In this document: positions 20,101-30,361 of the stretch, piece after piece
Layout of the letters: every line of letters begins with the position of its first letter
How positions within the stretch are numbered: the first letter of the stretch is position 1
NCBI GenBank assembly: GCA_018806915.1
Contig: JAGKQI010000053.1
Location: 62,001 to 126,000, forward strand
Length of the DNA: 64,000 bases
Reading direction: 5' to 3'
From: Phytophthora colocasiae
Lineage: Eukaryota > Oomycota > Peronosporomycetes > Peronosporales > Peronosporaceae
Made by a program: the position numbers and the translations under genes
Notes under the pieces: generated by a model
Database searches by the model: none
What the model was told of the DNA's origin: nothing
Seen by the model: the letters and a program-made list of their open reading frames with translations, nothing else

Positions 20101-21113
20101 TGCCTCTACATCAAGATTGTCGATGGTGACTGCGTTCTGATGCTGGTGTACGTCGACGATGTTTTAGTGACCGGAAGCTCTTCGACGATCATTGCTGAAG
20201 TCAAGAAACAGCTCAAGGCACGATTCGAGATGACCGACAGCGGCAAATGTTCCTTCATTCTGGGGATTGAGGTGGTCGACAATGCGGATGGCAGTGTCAC
20301 ATTGAGTCAAGCTCGCTACATCAACGACATCCTGGAGCGCTTTGGCATGCAGAACTGCAAACCTGCTGCCAGTCCAGTCGACCTCAGCATGAAGCTTTCG
20401 TTGCCAGTGACGTCTCGACCAAGTTGGATGCGCCGTTCCGCGAAGCTGTCGGTGCTCTCATGCACTTGATGACGTCGACTCGCCCGGACATTGCTTTTGC
20501 AGTTGGTTACGTTTCGCGCTTCATGGAGAATCCTCAAGTCGAGCACTGGATTGCAGTCAAGCGCATCTTCCGTTACCTTCAGGGCACCAAGTCGCATGGA
20601 CTCCGTTTTTCGCCGACCAAGGGAATCGACTTTCGTGGCTATTCGGATGCAGACTGGGCTGGTGACCACAGTGACCGCAAGTCGACTTCAGGCTACCTGT
20701 TTCAAGTTCTTGGCGGACCTGTGTCGTGGGGATCCAAGAAGCAATCGAGTGTGTCTCTTTCCACGAGTGAAGCCGAGTACATTGCGCTCAGTCTGGCAAT
20801 CCAAGAAGGCAAGTGGGTGCACAAGCTTCTGTGTGAGATCCTGACGCTGCAGGCGAAGACATCCCGGATCTGAAGATTTTCGAAGACAATCAGTCGTGCA
20901 TCAAGATGACGAAGAACCCTGTGAACCATGGCCGCGCAGAAGCACATCGACATCAAGTACCACCACATCCGTGATGAAGTCAAGCGCGGTGAAGTGATCG
21001 TCGAGTACTGCGAGACCACGACCATGCTGGCCGACATCTTGACCAAGGGACTCGGCGGACCTCGTCACAAGGACTTAACGACGGCTCTTGGCGTTCAAGC
21101 GTGTTCGCATTGA
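17117..21113 (+). pseudogene. gag-pol: Copia-2 Gag-Pol polyprotein, frameshifted
   Basis: The longest copia frame in the window: open from the ATG at 17117 to about 19725 (gag, CCHC, protease DSG near 17988, pre-integrase zinc region, integrase, start of RT), about 870 codons. It then breaks by 1-2 bp near 19726, 20397, 20842 and 20936. RT YVDD (about 20147), RNase H (SDADWAGD) and the final KHIDIKYHH are present in the following frames. The YVPSNLLSV segment lacks three residues relative to copia-1. The downstream polypurine tract is one G shorter. Confidence 0.93.
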
Positions 21114-21119
21114 GAGGGC

Positions 21120-21400
21120 TGTTGCAGGTGATCCAATACGATCCCGCAATGATTACGGTAAGATGTTTACGCCACCGATGATTAGACGAGTAGGATGATT
21201 GGACGAGTACAGAATGTTGGTGATTGGATGCACCAAATGATTGGATGCAGACCAGGTAGAGAAAACAGTGTAAGCTCATATCAATCAATCACTTCTGAAT
21301 TTCCATTCTACCCCTCAAGTGACTTCCCTCGCCTCGGCCTCCTCGCCCCAAGCTTCGGCAGTCCTCCCTCGCAAGACAACCTCTACCACGACCTTCTTCA
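21120..21400 (+). repeat. Central LTR shared by copia-2 and copia-3
   Basis: 281 bp, one C shorter than the others (TCCTCCCTCGC). It serves as 3' LTR of copia-2 and 5' LTR of copia-3. No target duplication flanks it, as expected for a recombination product. Confidence 0.95.
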
Positions 21401-21404
21401 GGTT

Positions 21405-24400
21405 ATGAGCCCAAGTACCATGTCATCTGTCCAAGATACCAAGATCTCCATCGACAAGTTCAACGACGAGAACTACGCCACGTGGAACCGTTACATGCGT
21501 GGCGTGTTCCTGACCAAGTCGGTGTGGAATGTGGTGAACCGCGAGACGACGCCTACGTTCACGGACTCCAGGGCCAAGGACGAGTATGTCAAGTCGAGCA
21601 ACGTCGCCTTCGGTCTGATGCTCCTCCACATGGACGCGGACTACCATCATGTTGTCGACGACTACGAGGAAGCCTGGGTCGCGTGGGCGCGCTTGCGTAC
21701 CCTTTACGGTGGATCGCAGAAGGCTGGACGCATATATCTCAAGCGTCAGCTCTTCAGCATGGAGATGGCAGAAGGCGGAAACATCCTTCACCATTGCAAC
21801 GAAGTCCTCAACATCAGCGCGAAGCTTAGCAGTATCGGCGCCAAGATGGAGGACGAGGATGTGGCGATCTGCTTGCTGCGCAGTCTGCCCAAGAGCTACG
21901 AGAACGTCGTACTCAACATGGAGATGAGCAATGCAGAGCTGCGGACGCAAGATGTAGTGAAGGTGCTCACGAATGAGCATATCAAGCGACAAGGCGAGAA
22001 GACTGCGGCGGTGAAAATCGAGGAAGCAGCAAAGGCCTTCAACGCCGAGCGTCAAACTCGCCGGTGTGACTACTGCGGAAAATTGGGGCACGTTATCGAC
22101 AAGTGCTGGACCAAGCAGAAAGAAGAAAATCGAGGAGCACGACGCGGCCGAGGTGGTCGCGGTGCCAGCAACGTTGAGTGGTGCGACGACGATGACGACT
22201 ACATCGCGTTTGCAGTCTCCATGTCGACAGCGTGTGGAATGTCGTCGGGCAAGAAGTTTCAAGGCTCATGGGCGATCGACAGTGGTGCAACCCACCACAT
22301 TTGCAACGACAAGTCCAAGTTCATCGACATCAACTTGCGCGACGAAGGCGAACTCACAGTTGCCAACGGTCAAACGGCCAAGATTTTGGGAGTTGGTACC
22401 GTTGTGCAACAAGTGATTCTGCCCAACCGGAGTGTGCGCGACGTCCGAATCGAAGATGCTCTCTACGTGCCGAGTAACCTGCTGTCTGTGCCTCAGATCA
22501 ACCGAGGTGGAGATTTCAAGGTGGTGTTTGACGGCTCCGAGATGCACATTGCGCGCAAGTCGTCGAAGAAGACTGTTGCTTCCGCAGACCTGATCGACGG
22601 ACTCTACTGGCTACGAGTACCCAAGGGTTCTGCCAATTCGACGACTACGGTCTCGATCAACAGTGTCGATCTTCATGCGCGGATGGGTCATGCTCCGAAC
22701 GACGTGCTACGGAAGATGGTTTCGAGCGGCATGGTGACGGGCGCGAAAATGCCGACATCGTCGAAGAACTCAAGCGGATGCCGCGGGTGTCAGCAAGGGA
22801 AGATGGTCCAAAACCCTTTCCGAGTAACCCGGACAAGGCCAAGTACAAGCCATTCGAGTTCCTGCACTTCGACCTTTGTGGCCCCATGGAGAAAGAGTCG
22901 CTTGGTGGCAGCAAGTATCTACTGCTAATCACTGACGAAGCCAGCGGCTGCATGACGGGATTCTGTTTGCGCGCTAAGTCGGAGAGTGAAGACTGTCTGC
23001 GCAAGTTCATCGCTAAAGTGGAGCGCCAATTCGATGCCAGGGTCAAGTTCGTGCGTCATGACGGTGCCAAGGAGTTCGCGACCAACTCGCTCAAGGCCTT
23101 TTACGACAATCATGGCATTGAAGTCCAGCCGACGGTTCGATATGCGCATCAGACGAATGCTACTGCAGAACGCGCCAACCGGACGATTGTGACTATCGGG
23201 CGCAACATGCTTCACTTCGCACGTTTGGACAAGACGTTTTGGGCGGAAGCGGCGATGACGGCAATTTACATCAAGAATCGACTGCCGTCACCCAAGGTCC
23301 CAGGGAAGACGCCGTTTGAGATTGTGTACAAGAGGAAGCCCAACGTGAAGCACATGCGCGTTTTCGGGTGCAAGGCCTACGTCCTGACGCCGAAGGAGAA
23401 GCGACTCAAGTGGGACCCCAAGGCTCGTGAAGGAATTTTCATGGGCTATGAAGAGCGTTCGAAGGCGTATCGCGTTTATGACATCGAGGCGGGCCGGGTA
23501 GTGATTTCTCGCGATGTCACTTTTGACGAATCGACCTTCGACGACGCCAATGTTGTTGTGGATGATGATGAAGATGTCGAAGATGCTGCGGATATCCTTG
23601 AAGACCTCGAGATTTCGGAACGACCATGGAACGCGTGAATTCAAGCAGGCTGGGAAACGCAAGGCTCGTTCTAATGCTGAGGATCGTGAACATGTTCGTC
23701 GACCGCGTCGCAGCGCTGGATTAGAAGAAGCAAGCGCTCCGGACTCTGACCATCAAGAAGCCAAATCTGAAGACAATGATGATGATGACTCGACTCAGCC
23801 GATGTACTGGCGTGCGAGTGCCAATGCAGTGGAGACGAGTGACAGCGCCGAGCCGAAGACGTTCCAAGATGCTGTGAGCGGCGAAGACCAAGTCCACTGG
23901 CGGAAGGCGATCCGAGCAGAACTCAAGTCGATGCGACTTCGTGGAGTGTTTCGTGGCGCCAAATTACCGAACAACCAACGCGCGGTCGGAACCAAGTGGG
24001 TGTTCAAGATCAAGCGTAAAGCCGACGGGTCCATCGAGAAGTACAAGGCTCGACTCGTCGCGAAAGGATTTGTGCAGAAGTATGGCATCGACTACACCGA
24101 GACGTTTTCGCCGGTGGTCAAGTACGTCACGCTGCGAATGATCATCGCTGTGGCCAAGTTCTTCAATTGGCCTCTCGACCAACTTGATGTTGTCACGGCG
24201 TTCCTGTACGGCTTGATGAAGGAGAAGGTGTTCTGCAGTGTTCCAGAAGGCGTGGAACTTGATGACGGCTACGACTGCGTGGAACTGCTCAAGGCGATCT
24301 ACGGTCTCAAGCAAGCTTCTCGAGTGTGGAATGAGACTTTTGACGAGTATGTGCGCTCCATCGGATTTCGCGTTTCGAGCTACGATCCGTGCCTCTACAT

Positions 24401-25398
24401 CAAGATTGTCGATGGTGACTGCGTTCTGATGCTGGTGTACGTCGACGATGTTTTAGTGACCGGAAGCTCTTCGACGATCATTGCTGAAGTCAAGAAACAG
24501 CTCAAGGCACGATTCGAGATGACCGACAGCGGCAAATGTTCCTTCATTCTGGGATTGAGGTGGTCGACAATGCGGATGGCAGTGTCACATTGAGTCAAGC
24601 TCGCTACATCAACGACATCCTGGAGCGCTTTGGCATGCAGAACTGCAAACCTGCTGCCAGTCCAGTCGACCTCAGCATGAAGCTCGTTGCCAGTGACGTC
24701 TCGACCAAGTTGGATGCGCCGTTCCGCGAAGCTGTCGGTGCTCTCATGCACTTGATGACGTCGACTCGCCCGGACATTGCTTTTGCAGTTGGTTACGTTT
24801 CGCGCTTCATGGAGAATCCTCAAGTCGAGCACTGGATTGCAGTCAAGCGCATCTTCCGTTACCTTCAGGGCACCAAGTCGCATGGACTCCTTTTTCGCCG
24901 ACCAAGGGAATCGACTTTCGTGGCTATTCGGATGCAGACTGGGCTGGTGACCACAGTGACCGCAAGTCGACTTCAGGCTACCTGTTTCAAGTTCTTGGCG
25001 GACCTGTGTCGTGGGGATCCAAGAAGCAATCGAGTGTGTCTCTTTCCACGAGTGAAGCCGAGTACATTGCGCTCAGTCTGGCAATCCAAGAAGGCAAGTG
25101 GGTGCACAAGCTTCTGTGTGAGATCCTTGACGCTGCAGGCGAAGACATCCCGGATCTGAAGATTTTCGAAGACAATCAGTCGTGCATCAAGATGACGAAG
25201 AACCCTGTGAACCATGGCCGCGCGAAGCACATCGACATCAAGTACCACCACATCCGTGATGAAGTCAAGCGCGGTGAAGTGATCGTCGAGTACTGCGAGA
25301 CCACGACCATGCTGGCCGACATCTTGACCAAGGGACTCGGCGGACCTCGTCACAAGGACTTAACGACGGCTCTTGGCGTTCAAGCGTGTTCGCATTGA
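21405..25398 (+). pseudogene. gag-pol: Copia-3 Gag-Pol polyprotein, frameshifted
   Basis: Same domain order as copia-1 and -2, with the CCHC, DSG protease (about 22277), integrase, YVDD RT (about 24436) and RNase H motifs all visible. Frame breaks near 22811, 23618, 24551 and 24889, each of 1 bp and mostly in short homopolymers (for example GGGATT against GGGGATT). It shares the 9-bp deletion with copia-2 and carries FNDENYA where the others read FNGENYA. Confidence 0.93.
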
Positions 25399-25405
25399 GA
25401 GGGGC

Positions 25406-25687
25406 TGTTGCAGGTGATCCAATACGATCCCGCAATGATTACGGTAAGATGTTTACGCCACCGATGATTAGACGAGTAGGATGATTGGACGAGTACAGAA
25501 TGTTGGTGATTGGATGCACCAAATGATTGGATGCAGACCAGGTAGAGAAAACAGTGTAAGCTCATATCAATCAATCACTTCTGAATTTCCATTCTACCCC
25601 TCAAGTGACTTCCCTCGCCTCGGCCTCCTCGCCCCAAGCTTCGGCAGTCCTCCCCTCGCAAGACAACCTCTACCACGACCTTCTTCA
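25406..25687 (+). repeat. Copia-3 3' LTR, now fused upstream of B gag
   Basis: 282 bp. The next base after CTTCTTCA enters B gag codons. The frame that crosses the LTR end is open into B gag, so B may now be transcribed from this LTR. Confidence 0.95.
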
Positions 25688-28600
25688 AGTGATCGATCTG
25701 TGTTCAGATTCGGCAACTTCCGGCCAGTCCGTGGACGAAGTGAAATCAGAACCCGGACACTCTGAAGAACGTGTTCCACGGTCCCCGAAGTCCGAAGACG
25801 CACCAATGTCTGATGACATGGCGATCAAGTCTGAAGAGTCTCTGAAGACACCGTCTGATGAGTCTGGGAGGGCTGATTCGCTTGACGGGGAACGAGAACT
25901 GAGGTATGTGCGTCGTGAGTTCCGCCGTTGGAGAGATATGGACACAGGCAAAGTCATTCCGCCTAGCATTGAATATATGTGGCCAACGACGAAGCCTAGT
26001 GCTGATGCTTTCCAGAAAGCCGCTGCAGCGACCGGCGACTACATCAAATGGCGATGTTCCTCCGTTTTCCCCGAGGATATGTGGATCTCCGAGTTTCACG
26101 CGAGGCGTCATAGTTTTGGTTGGATCCAAGACCTATCTTATGTTGAGATTCCGATGAGCACGTTGACAGCACCGGAGTGTGTGGCTGTTCTTCAGACAAT
26201 GTTGTACGAGGCAGGATTCGAATTCCAGAATCTCCTCCCAACCTGGCCCCAGACGCAGGCGTCAGCCGTCGTTGGGTTTAAAGTACGCAGTGTGGCGTCC
26301 GAACTTCAGAGTCGACTCGCAGTAGAATTGGTTGAGTGGGCCACAGTGACCGCCAGGTTACAAGTTTGCCGACTCCCAGAAAGCATGAAGCAAGAAGACA
26401 CAGCTGGCAAGAACGAAGCAAACGGTGTATTACCTGATGAAAATGCTGACCTACAAGGACAACGGCTGATCATGCGACTCCGGGTAACCGGACTCCGAGT
26501 GACGCACAGCTCTGATGGTTCCAGCAGTGACGAGCCGCCGCAGTCCAAGCGCTTACAGCAGAGACCGCCGCGCCCACAAATCCCGTCGACACCGTCAGCT
26601 TTATCGACGCCATCGCTGTCTTCACTGCCGCAGTACGAGAGTCGCTCTGATAACACGCGGCCAGAGTCTGAAAATCCAATGTCCGAAGATCACAGCATCT
26701 CTCAGACTCAGATGTCAGACGTGCCAATTCCCAGTGTCATTGGGACCTCAGACGACCAGTCGTCGGGTTTCCAGACTTCACGAGGAAGCTCTACGGACTC
26801 GTCCTTGATGTCCATGAGTCGAGGGGCGGCATCACATATGCCGCCGCCCACAGGAAGTCTGGCGTTAATCGCTCAAGGCGCTGATGTAGGAGGAACAGTT
26901 TCTGAAGGCATGGGGATCCAAGTGACGCGAACGCTGTTACCAGTGAAACCAGAGTCCGAGGATGTCGACATGCCGGAAGAGAGACCAGAGGTGCCGGGTG
27001 CGGGGTCTGGAAACCAGGTGTCTGTCGGAAGTTCTTCACGGGATTTCAAACAATTGTCTCCGGAGATTCTGCCTGTATCTGCCTCCACCCAAAGCGAAAG
27101 TCACCAGAGCCACCGCCAAAGTGTGAAGAGTGAAGACCTTCCGAGACCACCGTCCCGACGCTTGAGTTCCATTGCGTCGAGTCGTACGAAGTCTGAAGCT
27201 CGAAGCTCTCAGAGATCAGGACCTGCCCAGATTGAGTTGAACGTCATGAGGCAACAGCAGGAGTGGCAAAGCCGGATGGAGCAAGCGCAGATGGAGTTCT
27301 TGGCCCGAGAACGCTTGGAGACCATGGAACGCGATCGTCGTCGAGAGCAACGTGACTTGGAGGCAAGGCGCGAAATTCAGACGCTCACCGAGCGCTTGTT
27401 GAAGTCAGAAAACGCGAGGCTGGAGGCTGAGAGACGCGCCGACGATGCTGAAGAACGCAGAAGTCTGGTATCTGAAAGTAAGCTCAGGAATCGCAGCGCG
27501 GCAGAGTTGGAAACTCTGAAAACGGAGCTCCAGAACTCTGAAAACCAACGTCTGGAATCAGTGTTTGCTGAACGCTGGCGACAGAGAGAGGCTGAGACTG
27601 AAGCCGAACGTGCACGTGCGACTGACGAGATGAAACGGGACTGGATTTCTCAAATAGAAGCCTTACAACAGCGAATGAAAGTCATGGAAGCCGAGCGCGA
27701 CAGGGAGAAAGAAAGTTCTCAGAACATGCAACGGTTCCAAGCCGGTCAGTTGAGAAACCTTCGAGCGACATTATCCCAAGTTCAAGAGGCGCGGAGGGTC
27801 GGTCACCCTGATTCGGCAACTTCGAACCAAGTGTTACATACCGGCAACTCTGAAGTTGCAACTATGTATCCAGTATCCGGATCAGAAATCAGAAGTGACG
27901 CAAGAAGGGTTGGGGTTGAACCCATGTCACATTCACCGGCTCTCAAGACGGAATCTCGAGAGGTTGCAACCTTCCAGCAAGGCACCCCTGCACGAAGCAC
28001 GGGGACGAAGCGAGTGAAGCCTGAGAGGAATGGCGGCGCTACTGCTGCTACGGCCACCCACGTGATTCAAGCGACCTCGGTGACAGAGACCAAGGGTGAT
28101 ACTAGACGTGCGCCTACTCCGAGACGAGATCCGCCGCAGAAAACTGAAGCTAGACGGCCTAATGGAGATCGAAGAGCGTCTCGCAGAGCGAAGCGTCATG
28201 ATAGAGCACCAGACTCTGGTGGAGACTCTGACAATTCAAGCTCAGACTCTGCGAGCTCGTCATCGGAGGATTCAGAGCCAGGTGAAGTGGTGAATCTGAC
28301 GGCAGCAACTCAAGCACAAGCCGGAACCACACTTCTGACGCTAAGGCCGTTCATGAACTCGAACAACCTTGGGGAATTCGACCCCAGAGCTACCCTCAGG
28401 GAACGTGTCCACTGGTGGGAGCGGTTTACGAATATGGCTTCTCAAGGAGGTTGGTCGACTAAGACGCGCATCCAGGAACTTAAGTTGAAGCTCCCTGTGT
28501 CTGCGCGAGACTGGTTTAACCAGCTACCCAAAAGTGTGTCCCGTGACTGGAAAGAGCTGTCTTCAGAGTTCAAGAAGCGTTATTGCAAAGCTCGGTCATC

Positions 28601-29564
28601 GTATTCTGAGAGATACTTCACTATGGCTATGAAAGACTCTGAGACTCCGCTTGAATTTTTCTACCGACTTAATTCTGCCGCTGGAAAAGCTGACATCGAT
28701 TTCCGGAAGTCGTCCAAGCGTCTTGAGAAGCATGTACTGCGATTCATCACGAAGCTTAAGGATGCACGCCTGAAAACGTCGCTGCAAGGTCAGAGATTTC
28801 GACGAATTTCAGATTTGGAATATGCGTTGCAGCAAGATGAAGATGTGTGGCGAACTGGTGACCAAGAAATGACCCCTGCCAAGTCTCGAGACTTCCGGGC
28901 TGACAATATTCCGCGAGGACAGTTCAAGCCCAAGCGTGTGCATCGGACTTATGTTGCAAGAGATATGGATTCTGAAGACTATGACTCTGACAACTCTGAA
29001 AATCATAAGGAATCTCTGAAATCCAATCAGGATACCAGAGATCAGACAGGTGATTCCAGAACTCCAAGTGCGACTTCAGAGTCTACCCGCGATGAAAGTA
29101 CTGCGCAGGCATCTTCGAACAATTCAAAGGCTCCACCAAGTGCAGATTGGACGCAGACTCTGACGAATGAGGTATATCGAGTGATGGATAACATGGGATG
29201 GCGTCCGCCGCCCCAGTCCCCGTCTGGATCGTCAGGTCAAGGATTCCACCCGAGGCGTCATGAAAATAGTGGCTACTGGAACAAGTTCTGTGAAAAGTGC
29301 CAACGCTCAGGACACTCAGAGGAAGATTGCTGGAGAGACGTCACGTGTGACCGATGTCAGGAAAAGGGACACCCGAGTCGAATGTGTCGGATGCCACCCT
29401 GTGAAGTATGTGGAAGACTACACCCTGGAAAACCCTGTGAAGATCTGAAAACTCTGGAAGCACTCAAGCAACTCGCTCGACAAGGTGCACTCAAGGACAT
29501 GCCGAACCACCTACGGGAGAAACTCCTGAGTGATGAGGCAGACTCTGGGAAGCCGTTAAACTAA
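25688..29564 (+). CDS. gag: B Gag (N-terminally truncated), about 1290 codons
   Basis: One open frame from the copia-3 LTR to the stop at 29562. The first ATG inside B is at 25806. It has an N-terminal globular region (about 25900-26350) and a long Ser/Pro-rich acidic region. A strong coiled coil rich in Arg/Glu/Gln follows (27231-27795). The capsid-like domain (28345-28800) carries WWERFTNMASQGGW and ARDWFNQLPK. Zinc knuckles lie at 29288-29440 (CEKCQRSGHSEEDC and CDRCQEKGHPSRMC, then a Cys-rich CEVCGRLHPGKPC). Gag is unusually large because of the coiled coil. Its last codons form the frameshift site TTA AAC TAA. No internal break is seen over nearly 3.9 kb. Confidence 0.9.
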
Positions 29565-29602
29565 TATGCCCGTCGGATGGGGATCCGAAACGCGCCGGGC
29601 AT
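29555..29602 (+). promoter_or_regulatory. B gag/pol -1 ribosomal frameshift signal
   Basis: GTTAAAC (29555-29561) ends with the last sense codon, and the gag stop TAA follows at 29562. After a 4-nt spacer there is an outer stem ATGCCCG/CGGGCAT (29566-29572, 29596-29602). An inner stem TCGGAT/ATCCGA with loop GGGG (29573-29588) stacks directly on it, with a 7-nt bulge (AACGCGC) on the 3' side only. The -1 frame is open from the slip site into protease. GTTAAAC is a slippery heptamer used by an arterivirus. Confidence 0.75.
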
Positions 29603-30361
29603 GGCGTTACCCCAGAGTTGTGTGTTCTAGTGTGTGTAGGACCAGAGCTGAGAAAGATTCACGATAACACTCAACAATGCATGACTACTTTTGCCCAAGA
29701 ATCGACCATACCTTCTGGAAACTCAGGGAACGAGTTATCTGAGATCGCTGACGACACCGATCCGACACCAGACGACTCAGTGTCGTTCAGGTTGAAGGAT
29801 GGCGAGTGTTATGGCTGGTGGGAAGACAACTATCCTGACCGTTCAAAGAGGGATGTGGTGATGGTGTATGGTGCGGTGAATGACCATCGAACCAAGATTC
29901 TTCTGGACACTGGTGCGACCATAAATGTTCTGAGTTACGACTTTGCGCGTAAGCTCGGACTCAGACTCAAGTCGCACAAGCAGACCAAAGTGTCGGGGAT
30001 GGGTGGTGTTCCAACCTATATCGGTGCCAGCGCTGAGATCAAGTTGACACTTGGGCCAAGAGTGGTATATATTGTGGATGTTTGGGTCGCGAATATCGGT
30101 GAAGGAATTGACGTGCTTCTGGGAATGGGTTTTATGTTTGCTGCCGGAGTGAGAATTAGTGCTCGTGAAGGTCTGGTATCGTTGCCAGACGAGGTAGTGG
30201 TGATGATGTGTAATTGGGAACCTGGTGATCACATTGGTCGTACCAGGTCGGTTAGACCATGTGAGGCTGTTCTTCTGAGTCCAGGCGAAGAATTTGTTGT
30301 CCGAATTGACTATGGGCCAACGAACCCCCAAAGGGAAGTCATTGTGGGCCGGACGCGGTGA
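29558..30361 (+). CDS. pol: B aspartic protease (start of Pol, -1 frame)
   Basis: Reached by the -1 frameshift; there is no good ATG near the start. The retropepsin core has LLDTGATINVLS (active site DTG, about 29907) and the second conserved block VLLGMGFM (about 30118). A conserved preceding segment (YGWWEDNYPD) is also found in A (RGYWKYHAPG). The frame ends at 30361; the continuing Pol frame begins before that, and the switch most likely reflects one indel in the CCCCC run at about 30326-30331. Confidence 0.88.
   Translation, partial: KLICPSDGDPKRAGHGVTPELCVLVCVGPELRKIHDNTQQCMTTFAQESTIPSGNSGNELSEIADDTDPTPDDSVSFRLKDGECYGWWEDNYPDRSKRDVVMVYGAVNDHRTKILLDTGATINVLSYDFARKLGLRLKSHKQTKVSGMGGVPTYIGASAEIKLTLGPRVVYIVDVWVANIGEGIDVLLGMGFMFAAGVRISAREGLVSLPDEVVVMMCNWEPGDHIGRTRSVRPCEAVLLSPGEEFVVRIDYGPTNPQREVIVGRTR

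Larger units (their letters stand above)
16831..25687 (+). mobile_element. Copia-2/copia-3 tandem array sharing a central LTR
   Basis: Structure is LTR-body-LTR-body-LTR. The outer flanks do not match: the left flank is C1 RT (GGTTTC), the right flank is B gag (AGTGATC), and no target duplication is present. Both bodies share a 9-bp deletion and LTR variants not seen in copia-1, so they are closer to each other. This is what recombination between the 3' LTR of one copia and the 5' LTR of another leaves behind. Confidence 0.92.

Noticed and set aside
25605..25687. B Gag starting inside the copia LTR as a natural N-terminus
   Set aside because: The in-frame reading through the LTR is a product of the recombination, and no ATG occurs before 25806.
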